Part shown: positions 17,810-26,090 of the stretch, one piece after another
Layout: the number at the start of each line of letters is the position of its first letter
How positions within the stretch are numbered: the stretch's first letter is position 1
Assembly (NCBI RefSeq): GCF_002162315.1
Contig: NZ_CP021416.1
Coordinates: 124,001 to 188,000, forward strand
Reading direction: 5' to 3'
Length of the DNA: 64,000 bases
Origin: Sulfurospirillum diekertiae
Lineage (GTDB): Bacteria > Campylobacterota > Campylobacteria > Campylobacterales > Sulfurospirillaceae
Program-made: the position numbers and the translations under genes
The notes under the pieces: generated by a model
The model's database searches: none
Seen by the model: the letters and a program-made list of their open reading frames with translations, nothing else
What the model was told of the DNA's origin: nothing

Positions 17810-18641
17810 TGATAGAGCTTTTTTTATTCGCTCCGTTTTAGCTTTTAGTATTTCTCTCTGTTTTGTAGCACTCTTTGGCATTGTTTTATGGGAATATTTA
17901 GGTGAAAACAAAGTTTGGGTTGTTGTACCTTTGCTGGCTACTTCTTTAATCATCGGCTATCTCATCGTCTCGTATACCCTCTCATCTTTGTTTAAAACAA
18001 ACCGTTTCCTCGATATTTTACTCAAAGACACACTTCATGAGCTCAACATTCCTCTTTCTGTCATCAATGCCAATCTTCAAATGCTTCAAGCCGATGAGCA
18101 AGACGTTAAAAAGCTCAAACGCTTAGAGCGCATTGAATTAGCCAGTAAAGATTTGTATGCACTGTATAAAGAGGTAGATTATTACATCAAGAAAGAGATT
18201 CAAGAAGATGTTCGTGAAAAGTTTTATTTGGATGAATTGGTTGACACCGTAGTTCAAAAACAAAAAGAGATGGCTAATGGTGTAGATATTTTTTATAATA
18301 TTTTACATGTAGAACTTTTTGCTGATAAACATGGTTTAGCCAAAGTCATTTCTAATTTGGTTCATAATGCTTTGAAATACAACCAAAACCATAAACCCCT
18401 TCATATTTTTCAAGAAGAAGAGACGCTTGTCATTAAAGACCAAGGTATTGGCATGAGTGAGGCAGAGCTTTTTTTAGCATTTAATCGTTATTATCAGGCA
18501 GATACGACAAAAGAAGGATATGGTATAGGACTCAGCCTTGTAAAGGCATATTGTGATGAGTTTAAAATTGCTATGCGTATTAATTCGCAAAAAAAATGTG
18601 GGTACAGAGGTCATATTGGATATAGCGTATCTCTTGAATAA
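17799..18641 (+). CDS. Sensor histidine kinase, short form
   Basis: The kinase of about 280 residues has two N-terminal membrane helices (about 8-28 and 35-58) with only a short loop between, so it has no periplasmic sensor domain. The phospho-acceptor box is DTLHELNIPLSVINANLQML, followed by VISNLVHNALKYN (N box), IKDQGIGMSEAELFLAFNRYY (G1) and GYGIGLSLVKAYCDEF (G2). The HELNIPL form resembles campylobacterial kinases. No ATG is available near the beginning. I prefer the TTG at 17799, about 13 bases after GAGGA; the TTG at 17787 touches that site directly. It overlaps the regulator gene and is clearly its partner. Confidence 0.9.
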   Translation: MRSSDRAFFIRSVLAFSISLCFVALFGIVLWEYLGENKVWVVVPLLATSLIIGYLIVSYTLSSLFKTNRFLDILLKDTLHELNIPLSVINANLQMLQADEQDVKKLKRLERIELASKDLYALYKEVDYYIKKEIQEDVREKFYLDELVDTVVQKQKEMANGVDIFYNILHVELFADKHGLAKVISNLVHNALKYNQNHKPLHIFQEEETLVIKDQGIGMSEAELFLAFNRYYQADTTKEGYGIGLSLVKAYCDEFKIAMRINSQKKCGYRGHIGYSVSLE

Positions 18642-18646
18642 AAAAA

Positions 18647-18655
18647 TGATATAAT
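18647..18655 (+). promoter_or_regulatory. Extended -10 promoter element for the PilZ-domain gene
   Basis: TGATATAAT is a perfect extended -10 element six bases after the kinase stop. The predicted start near 18662 leaves only 8-20 bases before the candidate ATG codons at 18670 and 18682. Confidence 0.55.
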
Positions 18656-18669
18656 CAATAAAAATCATC

Positions 18670-19833
18670 ATGGACATTACAATGGAAAATGAAGTCGTTT
18701 CTCAAAGTGACAAAGAGAAGTTTTTAGCCACATCGGAACTCTTTCTAAAAGAATTCGAAGAGAAGTTTATAGACTATTTTACTTGTCTGTGTGTCAGTTA
18801 TGATAAGGTAATTACAAAAGAAGAGGCAAAAGAGATTGCCTTGGCAATCTATCAGGGACTCTTCAAGTGTGATTATGACATTGGAGAGCTTAGAGAAGAT
18901 GTTTTTGTGCGTATGCGCCAAGATGGTGTAATGATAGGTTTTCTTATCAATCGGAGCATGTTTTATTTGATTGAACACTATATCGCCTTTGCAAAAATAC
19001 ATGATATTTCTCCACAAATTGAGCTTCTAATTGGATGTGTGAGTAGATTTATTAATCTAATAGAAAATGAAGTAACCCCTAAAGTATGCAATTTTACTGG
19101 AGCATTTGATATGAGCTTTAGTAATGATGTTATGTTTTCTCCAACCAATAATATTATCGAAACATTTAATCAAATGAGACTCGAAAAGCAAAGTGTTGTT
19201 TTTCTCAACCTTTATAAAGGTGTGCCTGTTAGTTCAGAAGCGACAGTAGTTGATATTGAAGGTGAAAATGTCACTTTTAAAATTGATCATTTGCAGGAAA
19301 TTGCAATGAAGCTTGATGGTCAAGCCTTTATCGTCAAAAATGATTATTTTAATAAGCATTTAAAAGCAGATATCGTTTATAGTAATTTTCAAACAAATAC
19401 AGTGGTGTTAACCAACTTCATTTATTTACTCAATATGCCTGCCCTTCAAAGAGAGTTTATCAGGGTACATCCTGATATCATTGCTAAAGTTTTTCTACAT
19501 CAATTTGGTAATCTTCAAACCAGTGGTCGGTTATATGACCTTTCTATGAGTGGCTTAGGTGTTGTAAGTAATGAAAATAATGGCATGTTTATTGGTGCAA
19601 AAGTTTTAATAGCCTTTGAATTAAACAGTGCTTCTGTTTCAACAGATGGGGACAGAAAAATTGAAGTACAAGGCGAAGTTATCAATATTATTGAATATAA
19701 AGACTCCTATAGATATTGTATGCGTATTTTTCCGGATCGTATTATGAGTGAAAAAATTTTACGTTATATAACGTTGAGAGAGCGTGAAATCCTTGAAGAT
19801 CTTAATAGTGAGTTAAAAGATTATTTGGTGTAG
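18670..19833 (+). CDS. PilZ-domain protein, probable cyclic di-GMP effector
   Basis: The 387-residue protein has a helical N-terminal half (about 1-170) of unknown type. Then come a YcgR-like beta segment (VVFLNLYKGVPVSSEATVVDIEGENVTFKI) and a PilZ-like domain (about 250-375). The expected marks are partly visible: FIRVHPDIIAKVFLHQ in place of the RxxxR box, and LYDLSMSGLGVVS matching the (D/N)xSxxG motif. The single-arginine form makes cyclic di-GMP binding uncertain. There is no strong ribosome binding site; ATG 18670 or 18682 are both possible. A role in motility or surface attachment is usual for the domain. Confidence 0.82.
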   Translation: MDITMENEVVSQSDKEKFLATSELFLKEFEEKFIDYFTCLCVSYDKVITKEEAKEIALAIYQGLFKCDYDIGELREDVFVRMRQDGVMIGFLINRSMFYLIEHYIAFAKIHDISPQIELLIGCVSRFINLIENEVTPKVCNFTGAFDMSFSNDVMFSPTNNIIETFNQMRLEKQSVVFLNLYKGVPVSSEATVVDIEGENVTFKIDHLQEIAMKLDGQAFIVKNDYFNKHLKADIVYSNFQTNTVVLTNFIYLLNMPALQREFIRVHPDIIAKVFLHQFGNLQTSGRLYDLSMSGLGVVSNENNGMFIGAKVLIAFELNSASVSTDGDRKIEVQGEVINIIEYKDSYRYCMRIFPDRIMSEKILRYITLREREILEDLNSELKDYLV

Positions 19834-19843
19834 TAAGGGTGAT

Positions 19844-19882
19844 GGTATACAAGCTTTAAAGCTTACATACCACCTTGTTTTT
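19844..19882 (+). terminator. Hairpin between convergent PilZ and permease genes
   Basis: GGTAT/ATACC (19844-19848 with 19867-19871) flank the self-complementary AAGCTTTAAAGCTT (19851-19864), with one two-base mismatch. A TTGTTTTTT tract follows. The right arm overlaps the 3' end of the permease gene on the other strand. Confidence 0.65.
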
Positions 19883-20828
19883 TCATTTTCATTTCGATTT
19901 TATGTCCGAACACTGAGAGTGAAAATGTAATTGCGAAATAAACTGCAGCAATAATCAGCCATGTCTCAAATGGTGAAAAGGTATTGGCAACGATTTCTCG
20001 TCCTACTTTGGTGAGATCGGTAATAGAAATAACAGAAACCAATGAAGAGTCTTTCACAAGTGCTATCATTTCTCCCACTAATGTTGGAAGTGCACGTTTG
20101 AGAGCTTGAGGCATAATAATATAAAGCATGGTTTGTGTATAGTTCATTCCAAGCGATTTAGCCGCTTCATACTGCCCTTTATCAATGGACTGAATAGCAC
20201 CACGCAATACTTCTGCTATATAAGCTCCAAAGAAAAGCCCCAATGAAATAGCGCCAGCCAAAAAGCGTTCAAGCTCAAATATAGTAGCGATAATAAAATA
20301 GAAGATAAAGATTTGAACAAGAAGAGGAGTTCCTCGGATAATGGCAATATAAACAGTTGCTATATCTTTGAAAAATTGATAATTTGAGATACGCATAAAG
20401 GCAAGGAGCGCACCTATAGAAAATGCTAAAATCGCAGCAAGTCCTGAGACTTCAAGCGTAACAATTAGGCCTTCAAGTAAAGGTCCTATGTGCATCGATG
20501 TTTTTTTAGCAAGTGTATCGCGTTCATAAACGCTATCACCGTCTTTAACGTTAATGGAATATCCATTTTCTATTGCTATCTCTTTACTGTCATCTCGTCC
20601 TTGAATGATCAAAGATGTCCCATTGATTTTTATCGTTCCATCAAGTGGGGCGACTATAGTATCAGTTTTTTCATATGCGAAGTATTTAGGGACACTGGTC
20701 CACTTCCAAATATAGTTCATATTGGACGCAGCGACAAAGAGTAAATATCCAATGGCAACATAAAAAGCAACGGCCACTAAGTGACCGAATGCTTTATTGT
20801 GCAAAAGATTTTGTTTTCCTTTTGCCAC
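19863..20828 (-). CDS. Polar amino-acid ABC transporter permease
   Basis: The 321-residue HisM/GlnP-type inner-membrane permease has the EAA loop QYEAAKSLGMNYTQTMLYIIMPQALKRALP and the RGTPLLVQIFIFYF helix characteristic of polar amino-acid importers. Unusually, about 60 hydrophilic residues (about 45-105) separate the first helix from the rest. That stretch includes ISFAV-free beta-like text such as YFAYEKTDTIVAPLDGTIKI and would face the periplasm. It is the only permease in the three-gene set, so it probably works as a homodimer. It starts three bases after the binding-protein gene stop on the same strand. Confidence 0.92.
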   Translation of the reverse strand: MAKGKQNLLHNKAFGHLVAVAFYVAIGYLLFVAASNMNYIWKWTSVPKYFAYEKTDTIVAPLDGTIKINGTSLIIQGRDDSKEIAIENGYSINVKDGDSVYERDTLAKKTSMHIGPLLEGLIVTLEVSGLAAILAFSIGALLAFMRISNYQFFKDIATVYIAIIRGTPLLVQIFIFYFIIATIFELERFLAGAISLGLFFGAYIAEVLRGAIQSIDKGQYEAAKSLGMNYTQTMLYIIMPQALKRALPTLVGEMIALVKDSSLVSVISITDLTKVGREIVANTFSPFETWLIIAAVYFAITFSLSVFGHKIEMKMKKQGGM

Positions 20829-20831
20829 TGG

Positions 20832-21635
20832 TTACATTACCTTTTTTTGCCAAGCGGTATCTGCGAACCATCTGTCATAGATTTTTTTGTAGGTACCGTC
20901 GTGTTGTGTTTGATTCAAGAAGTTATTAAGCCAGTTAAGGAAATCAGGATCACCTTTTCTGATTGCAAAACCAAGAGGTTCATATGTAAGCTCTTCATCT
21001 AAGTGAACAAGTTTGCCAGTAGCACCTTTTTCTGCAAAGAAGATCGCATTGTAAGGTTTATCATAAACCATTCCATCTGCATTGCCATTAAGAACTTCTT
21101 GTGCCGCATCAGCCTCTGTCTCAAAGGTTCTAATTTTAGCTTTTTTGAACATTTTACGAGTTGCAATTTCGCCAGTTACACCAATTTTTGTAACGATTGT
21201 ATATTCTGGTTTATCTAAATCACTCCATTTTTTACCTGCATGTTTTTTAGATGCAAGAATAGTTTGACCAACACTGATGTAAGGATTCGCAAAGTTGATT
21301 TTGAGGTTTCTTTCTTGTGTAATCGTCATACCAGACATGATAATGTCGTATTTACCTGTTAAAAGACCTGCAATGATACCATCCCATGCGGTTGGAACGA
21401 GTTGAAGCTTAACACCCATGGCTTTTGCCATTTCATTGGCCATATCAACATCAAATCCGATGATGTTACCTTGTTTGTCTTTCATCTCAAAAGGCATATA
21501 ACCTGGCTCTAGTCCAACGGTTAAGACTCCTTTTTGAATGATACTGTTGAGGGTTGATTTTTGCCATAGGTTGATATCATCAGCCATAGCATTAATACCA
21601 AGCATTACAAGTAATGCTACTAAAATTTTTTTCAT
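20832..21635 (-). CDS. Periplasmic amino-acid binding protein
   Basis: A 267-residue soluble binding protein of the polar amino-acid (SBP_bac_3) family. It has a cleavable signal peptide (about 1-18, MKKILVALLVMLGINAMA) without a lipobox cysteine. Family marks are GVLTVGLEPGYMPFEMKDKQGNIIGFDVDMANEMAK, the ligand-contact segment LLTGKYDIIMSGMTITQERN, and GATGKLVHLDEELTYEPLGFAIRKGD. It lies between the ATPase and permease genes of one importer. In Campylobacter, relatives such as PEB1 bind aspartate and glutamate. The exact ligand here is not settled by sequence. Confidence 0.94.
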   Translation of the reverse strand: MKKILVALLVMLGINAMADDINLWQKSTLNSIIQKGVLTVGLEPGYMPFEMKDKQGNIIGFDVDMANEMAKAMGVKLQLVPTAWDGIIAGLLTGKYDIIMSGMTITQERNLKINFANPYISVGQTILASKKHAGKKWSDLDKPEYTIVTKIGVTGEIATRKMFKKAKIRTFETEADAAQEVLNGNADGMVYDKPYNAIFFAEKGATGKLVHLDEELTYEPLGFAIRKGDPDFLNWLNNFLNQTQHDGTYKKIYDRWFADTAWQKKVM

Positions 21636-21661
21636 TGCTACTCTCCTTAAGGGTTTATTTT

Positions 21662-22402
21662 TTAATGTGTTAATATTTCTTGTAAAAATTTCTGTGCGCG
21701 TTCTGTTTTTGGATTGGCAAAGAAAGCTTCAGGTGTGGCTTCTTCAATAATAACGCCTTCGTCCATAAAGACGATACGATCGCAAACTTCTTTAGCAAAA
21801 CCCATTTCATGGGTAACACAAACAATGGTAAAATTTTCATGGGCAAGTTCACGCATAACATCCAAAACACCACCAATCATCTCAGGATCAAGTGCCGAGG
21901 TTGGTTCATCAAATAAAATAATTTTGGGTTTCATAGCTAACGTTCTTGCAATAGCGACACGTTGTTTTTGACCACCACTAAGCTCATTTGGATAGCCCTC
22001 AGCTTTATGTACTAAGCCTACACGTTCTAGAAGTTTAAGAGCTGCTTCATTGGCATCATGTTTGCTAATACCTTTGACTTTGCGTTGCGCAATGGTAATG
22101 TTTTCTAAAATCGTTAAATGGGGAAAAAGATTGAAGTGTTGGAAAACCATGCCAGTTTCGGCACGAACTTGGTTAATGTTAACTTTTTTTGCATAGAGAT
22201 CAAATCCGTCAATAACGATCTCACCGTTATCAATCTCTTCAAGTTTGTTTATACAGCGAATAAGTGTTGATTTACCGCTACCACTAGGTCCGCAAATAAC
22301 AACAATTTCACCTTCTGTAACGGAAAAATTTATATTTTTAAGAACATGAAAATCGCCATAATATTTATTAACATTTTCCATGCGAACAATAGCTTGACTC
22401 AT
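21662..22402 (-). CDS. Polar amino-acid ABC transporter ATP-binding protein
   Basis: The 246-residue GlnQ-type ATPase has Walker [10 protein letters not shown], the Q-loop [18 protein letters not shown], the signature [19 protein letters not shown], Walker [14 protein letters not shown] and the switch histidine in [12 protein letters not shown]. It is the first gene of the transporter operon (ATPase, binding protein, permease on the minus strand) and energises amino-acid import. A 26-base gap to the binding-protein gene holds a ribosome binding site only. Confidence 0.95.
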   Translation of the reverse strand: MSQAIVRMENVNKYYGDFHVLKNINFSVTEGEIVVICGPSGSGKSTLIRCINKLEEIDNGEIVIDGFDLYAKKVNINQVRAETGMVFQHFNLFPHLTILENITIAQRKVKGISKHDANEAALKLLERVGLVHKAEGYPNELSGGQKQRVAIARTLAMKPKIILFDEPTSALDPEMIGGVLDVMRELAHENFTIVCVTHEMGFAKEVCDRIVFMDEGVIIEEATPEAFFANPKTERAQKFLQEILTH

Positions 22403-22500
22403 TCAAACCTTTCTTGCGTTATGTGGCGTAAATCATAATTGTAGCAGTAGAATATAAAAGTAAGATAAAGGGCTTTGACAGTTGAAAAAGACAAAAATTA

Positions 22501-22815
22501 TTAATTACAGGAAGGTACATTTCCACTATCACTGGCAAAAGAACTCAAAAAATGATATAAATTGGTAAGATCTTTTTCCGTAGTAATTAAAGGTGAATTG
22601 GGACACAAAGCTTTAATTGCAAGAGAGAGTTGGTTATTGTCATAAAAGGTTTTCCATTCATTAGCGGTATATTTTTTCCCCATAACGTCACCATTAAAAC
22701 CACAAACAGGTTTTAAATATTGTGCATAAAATACTTTCCCTTTTACGGTGCTTGCATAAAGAGATGTTGAAAGCAAGCAAGTACCAAAAAATATGGCACA
22801 GATAATCTTTTTCAT
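22501..22815 (-). CDS. Small periplasmic cysteine-containing protein beside a cytochrome c
   Basis: The 104-residue protein has a signal peptide (MKKIICAIFFGTCLLSTSLY, cleavage after YAS). The rest resembles a small c-type cytochrome in length and helix pattern (KGKVFYAQYLKPVCGFNG at the start and DLTNLYHFLSSFASDSGNVP at the end). It lacks the CxxCH heme site: only single cysteines remain, at VCGF, ALCP and the C-terminal SC. I therefore read it as a cytochrome-derived protein that has lost covalent heme, or a separate family of the same size. It lies 16 bases after the true cytochrome gene on the same strand, so the two may act together. Confidence 0.7.
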   Translation of the reverse strand: MKKIICAIFFGTCLLSTSLYASTVKGKVFYAQYLKPVCGFNGDVMGKKYTANEWKTFYDNNQLSLAIKALCPNSPLITTEKDLTNLYHFLSSFASDSGNVPSCN

Positions 22816-22831
22816 CGCAATCCTTTAAAGG

Positions 22832-23146
22832 CTATTTTTGTAATTTTGAGACGTAGTTTGCTACTTCATTTAAATCTTCCATATTCATATTCTTGACTTG
22901 TTTAGACATGACTAATGTGGTACTGTGGGTTTTGAACTCACTCTCTTTGTAAAATTTTAGGCTTTCCATCAGCTCTGCTACACTCTGTCCCGCAATGATG
23001 CCACTTTTACCAAAGGCTTTATTGCGACCATCGGCACCATGACAACCTGCACACTGCTTAAAAAGGGTTTCGCCATTATTTTGCGCAGATAAAAAAGAAG
23101 AGAGAAGAAGAAGAGAAAGAAGGGAATTTTTAATGTTTTGCGCCAT
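22832..23146 (-). CDS. Monoheme cytochrome c, class I
   Basis: A periplasmic electron carrier of about 104 residues. A signal peptide (about 1-22) is followed by the heme attachment site CAGCHGADGRNKAFG. A probable axial methionine lies in STTLVMSKQVKNM, and the final helix is LNEVANYVSKLQ. The pattern matches the short cytochrome c553-like proteins of Campylobacterota that pass electrons to terminal oxidases or reductases. GGAGG lies nine bases before the ATG at 23146, which is preferred over the TTG at 23152. The following gene encodes the heme-less look-alike. Confidence 0.9.
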   Translation of the reverse strand: MAQNIKNSLLSLLLLSSFLSAQNNGETLFKQCAGCHGADGRNKAFGKSGIIAGQSVAELMESLKFYKESEFKTHSTTLVMSKQVKNMNMEDLNEVANYVSKLQK

Positions 23147-23322
23147 GACCAAAAGCCTCCAATATTAAATAAGTATAAAAATATTTTACTAAATTTGATT
23201 ATATCATGTTATTGATAGGGAGATAAATAAATTTTTTTTTTCGTAAGAAAATAATTTGTATGTGCTGTATTTTCACATATCATTTGATACAATGCCCCTT
23301 TTATCAAAGTGAGAGGTTAAGA

Positions 23323-24228
23323 GTGATAAGCAATAAATTTAAAGAGTTGGGCGCAGATTTTTTACTATTAATGGTTGCGGTGGCATGGGGAAGTACATTT
23401 TTTGTAGTACAAGCAGCGGTGAATGAAACACCTGTTTATACATTTTTGTTTTGGCGATTCTCTTTAGCAGGTCTTTTAATGGCATTTATTTCATTTAAAC
23501 AAATTCGTTATCTAAATTTTAAAGTTTTAAAAGCAGGTGCTCTTTTAGGGCTTTTTATGTTTTTAGGTTATGCTTTTCAAACTTTTGCGCTTACGTATAC
23601 TTACTCTTCAACAGTAGGTTTTATCACAGGGCTCAGCGTTATTGTCGTTCCTTTTGTGACATATCTTATTTTTAAACAAAAGGCTTCAATGTTCTCAACA
23701 TTAGGAGCCATTATAGCTTCAGCGGGACTTTACTTTTTGACACTCAATAATGAATTAGGTTTATCTTTGGGTGAATTTTATGCTTTTGTTTGTGCAATGA
23801 TGTTTGCATTGCATATTGTTTTTACGGGTCACCTCTCACGTCGACATAATATATACCTTTTAGTGACGATTCAGTTTTTAACAGTTGGTATTTGCTCTTT
23901 TATTGGAGGTTTTATAATGGAAGGTTCAATCATACCTCCTAATACTAATAGGTTATTTGTAGATGCCATAGCCATTACAGTTATTTTTGCAACAATTTTT
24001 GCCTTTTGGGTGCAAACAGCGATGCAACGTTTTACAACGGCAGCAAAAACTGCGATTATTTTTACGATGGAACCTGTAAGTGCAGGTATTTTTGGTTATT
24101 TATTTGCAAATGAACTTTTAACATTTCCACAAATATGTGGTGCTGTGATGATTCTAGGTGGTATGCTTACGGCAGAACTTGGCTCATACTATATGGAGCA
24201 GTATCGTAGAAGGAATAATGCTATTTAG
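23323..24228 (+). CDS. DMT/EamA-family transporter
   Basis: The 301-residue inner-membrane protein has ten hydrophobic helices in two EamA repeats. It opens with LLLMVAVAWGSTFFVVQAAV and includes YTYSSTVGFITGLSVIVVPF in repeat 1 and AKTAIIFTMEPVSAGIFGYLFANE in repeat 2, all typical of RhaT/YdcZ-like drug and metabolite exporters. The start is the GTG at 23323 after AGAGG; the open frame runs 21 codons further upstream through a promoter-like TGATACAAT at 23285-23293, so those codons are not coding. The substrate is unknown. Confidence 0.87.
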   Translation: MISNKFKELGADFLLLMVAVAWGSTFFVVQAAVNETPVYTFLFWRFSLAGLLMAFISFKQIRYLNFKVLKAGALLGLFMFLGYAFQTFALTYTYSSTVGFITGLSVIVVPFVTYLIFKQKASMFSTLGAIIASAGLYFLTLNNELGLSLGEFYAFVCAMMFALHIVFTGHLSRRHNIYLLVTIQFLTVGICSFIGGFIMEGSIIPPNTNRLFVDAIAITVIFATIFAFWVQTAMQRFTTAAKTAIIFTMEPVSAGIFGYLFANELLTFPQICGAVMILGGMLTAELGSYYMEQYRRRNNAI

Positions 24229-24333
24229 CGTATGGAATATTAACGTCTTTCATTTTTTTAAGTTTTAAATATCTCCTTTAGAACTCGTTAGGATATATCT
24301 AATGCAACTTAGTTGTGACTTAATAACTTTTTA

Positions 24334-24352
24334 GATAACATTCATTATTAAC
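24334..24352. promoter_or_regulatory. Possible Fur-type operator upstream of the Fur-family gene
   Basis: GATAACATTCATTATTAAC matches the classical 19-base Fur box at 13 of 19 positions. It lies just ahead of the regulator gene start. Autoregulation is common in the family, but a match of this quality can occur by chance in AT-rich DNA. Confidence 0.3.
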
Positions 24353-24366
24353 TAATGAGGAAAATC

Positions 24367-24738
24367 ATGAGTGAACAAATTAAAACATTGTTTCAAGAAC
24401 ACGACATCAAATTTACAGCCGCACGCTCCTCAATTTTAGAGGTGCTCAAAGAGACACATCATCCTATGAATTATGAGCAAATTAAAGAGAAGATGAATAT
24501 TACAATGGATAAAGCGACGTTTTATCGCAATATCGCCAAGTTCGAAGAATTGGGAATGGTGCATAAATTTGAGGCCGATGATCGTAAGTGGTATTTTGAA
24601 CTTTCCAGCACTACTCACGCCCATTTTATTTGTGAGCATTGTCATCAAATAACTTGTATGAATGTTGATCTTGGTAACGTGGAAGGTGATGTAAAAAGTA
24701 TTGTACTTAAAGGTACATGTAAGGAGTGTCGCACATGA
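24367..24738 (+). CDS. Fur-family metal-dependent regulator
   Basis: This 123-residue DNA-binding repressor has the winged helix FTAARSSILEVLKETHHPMNYEQI and ITMDKATFYRNIAKFEELGMVHKFEADD. A dimerisation domain follows with HAHFICEHCHQITCM and a final CKEC, giving the two CxxC pairs of a structural zinc site. It is short for Fur and may be a Zur- or PerR-like member; sequence alone does not settle the metal. The ATG at 24367 is chosen because AGGA precedes it. Its stop overlaps the start of a lipoprotein gene by four bases (ATGA), and the AAGGAG for that gene lies inside its CKECR codons. Confidence 0.9.
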   Translation: MSEQIKTLFQEHDIKFTAARSSILEVLKETHHPMNYEQIKEKMNITMDKATFYRNIAKFEELGMVHKFEADDRKWYFELSSTTHAHFICEHCHQITCMNVDLGNVEGDVKSIVLKGTCKECRT

Positions 24739-25219
24739 AAAAAACTTTTACATGTAAGCTTTTTAGTGCTGTTTTTCTTGAGTGGCTGTGCAGTTAAAAA
24801 AAAATATTACCACGTCAGAAACGTATGTCATTACAATTAAAAACAAACAGATAGCACTTTCCGATACGGGTTTTATCAATCAAGGTCAAGATTATACCAA
24901 TGTGCAAATTTTCTCTGCAGGAAGTGTTCTTTTCAATCTTGAAATGATGGGAAATAACATCTGCTTGGATGGAAGATGTATGGATAAACTCTCTTTCAAT
25001 CAGCAGTTCTTTCAAGAAGAACATTATGCAGGGTTGATGCAAGAGATTATTACTAAACAACCTATTTTTGAAGGTAAAAATTTACATCAAACGAATCATG
25101 GTTTTGAACAAGAGTTAGACTTTCCTCATAGTCATATTATCTATAAAATTGAAGACTCAAATCTCTCTTTTAGAGACATCAAGCAAGGTGTTCTGATCCG
25201 TTTAAAACCATTACAATAA
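24735..25219 (+). CDS. Probable outer-membrane or periplasmic lipoprotein, two frame breaks in A runs
   Basis: The long open frame from 24782 lacks any export signal. An ATG at 24735, eight bases after AAGGAG, opens a different frame. If one A is removed from the A7 run (24738-24744), it reads MKKLLHVSFLVLFFLSGC, a perfect lipoprotein signal with lipobox LSGC. If one A is also removed from the A9 run (24796-24804), AVKKNITTSETY continues into the long frame, giving 160 residues. The mature part has no motif I recognise; it has one DNICLDGRC-like cysteine pair. Translational coupling to the Fur-family gene suggests shared metal- or stress-dependent expression. Confidence 0.75.
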
Positions 25220-25228
25220 AGGAACTTT

Positions 25229-26071
25229 ATGAAATTTGTTGGAGCGCATGTCAGTGCCAGTGGCGGAGTTTTTAATGCTCCTATTAATGCTACAAAAATT
25301 GGAGCAAAAGCCTTTGCTCTCTTTACTAAAAATCAACGTCAATGGGAAGGTAAACCTTTAACCCAAGATGAGATTGATCGTTTTAAAGTCGAATTAGAAA
25401 AAGCGCAGATTCTACCCAAACATGTTCTACCTCATGATAGCTATTTGATTAATCTTGGCCATCCTGAGTATGAAGCACGTGAAAAATCGCTGAGTGCTTT
25501 TTTAGATGAGGTGAAACGCTGCGAAGCTTTAGGACTTGATAAACTCAATTTTCATCCAGGGAGTCATCTTAAACAGATAGATGAAGAGGCATGTTTGGAG
25601 CTCATTTGTGCATCCATGAACGAAGTGTTACGTCAAACTGAGGGCGTGACATTAGTCGTGGAGAACACAGCAGGTCAAGGAAGCAATATGGGTTACAAAA
25701 TGGAACACTTAGGCTATCTTATGGATAACTCTATCGATAAAGAGCGTGTCGGGGTTTGCATCGATACCTGCCATCTGTTTACCTCAGGTTACGATATTAG
25801 AAGTGAAGAAGCGTATAGGCAAACGATGGAAAAATTTGCTACAATCGTCGGATTTAAGTATCTTAAAGGGATGCATTTAAACGATTCTAAGCCCGATTTG
25901 GGCGCTCGAGTTGATAGACATGATTCTATTGGCAAGGGAAAACTTGGGATCGAGCCGTTCAGGTTTATTATGAATGATGAACGCCTTAATGACATTCCTT
26001 TGGTCCTTGAAACAATCGATGATTCCATATGGGCAGAAGAAATCGCACTGCTTTATAGTCTTGTCAACTAA
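25229..26071 (+). CDS. nfo: Endonuclease IV
   Basis: Nfo cleaves DNA 5' to abasic sites in base excision repair. The 280-residue protein starts [20 protein letters not shown] and carries the zinc ligands in [64 protein letters not shown] and LVLETID, all intact. AAAGGA precedes the start. It follows the lipoprotein gene by nine bases and may share its transcript. Confidence 0.97.
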   Translation: MKFVGAHVSASGGVFNAPINATKIGAKAFALFTKNQRQWEGKPLTQDEIDRFKVELEKAQILPKHVLPHDSYLINLGHPEYEAREKSLSAFLDEVKRCEALGLDKLNFHPGSHLKQIDEEACLELICASMNEVLRQTEGVTLVVENTAGQGSNMGYKMEHLGYLMDNSIDKERVGVCIDTCHLFTSGYDIRSEEAYRQTMEKFATIVGFKYLKGMHLNDSKPDLGARVDRHDSIGKGKLGIEPFRFIMNDERLNDIPLVLETIDDSIWAEEIALLYSLVN

Positions 26072-26090
26072 AAAACCTTAAGGAACCTAT

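Noticed and set aside
24782..25219. Cytosolic protein starting at 24782
   Set aside because: The start has no binding site, and the upstream ATG with AAGGAG plus two tract corrections gives a complete lipoprotein.
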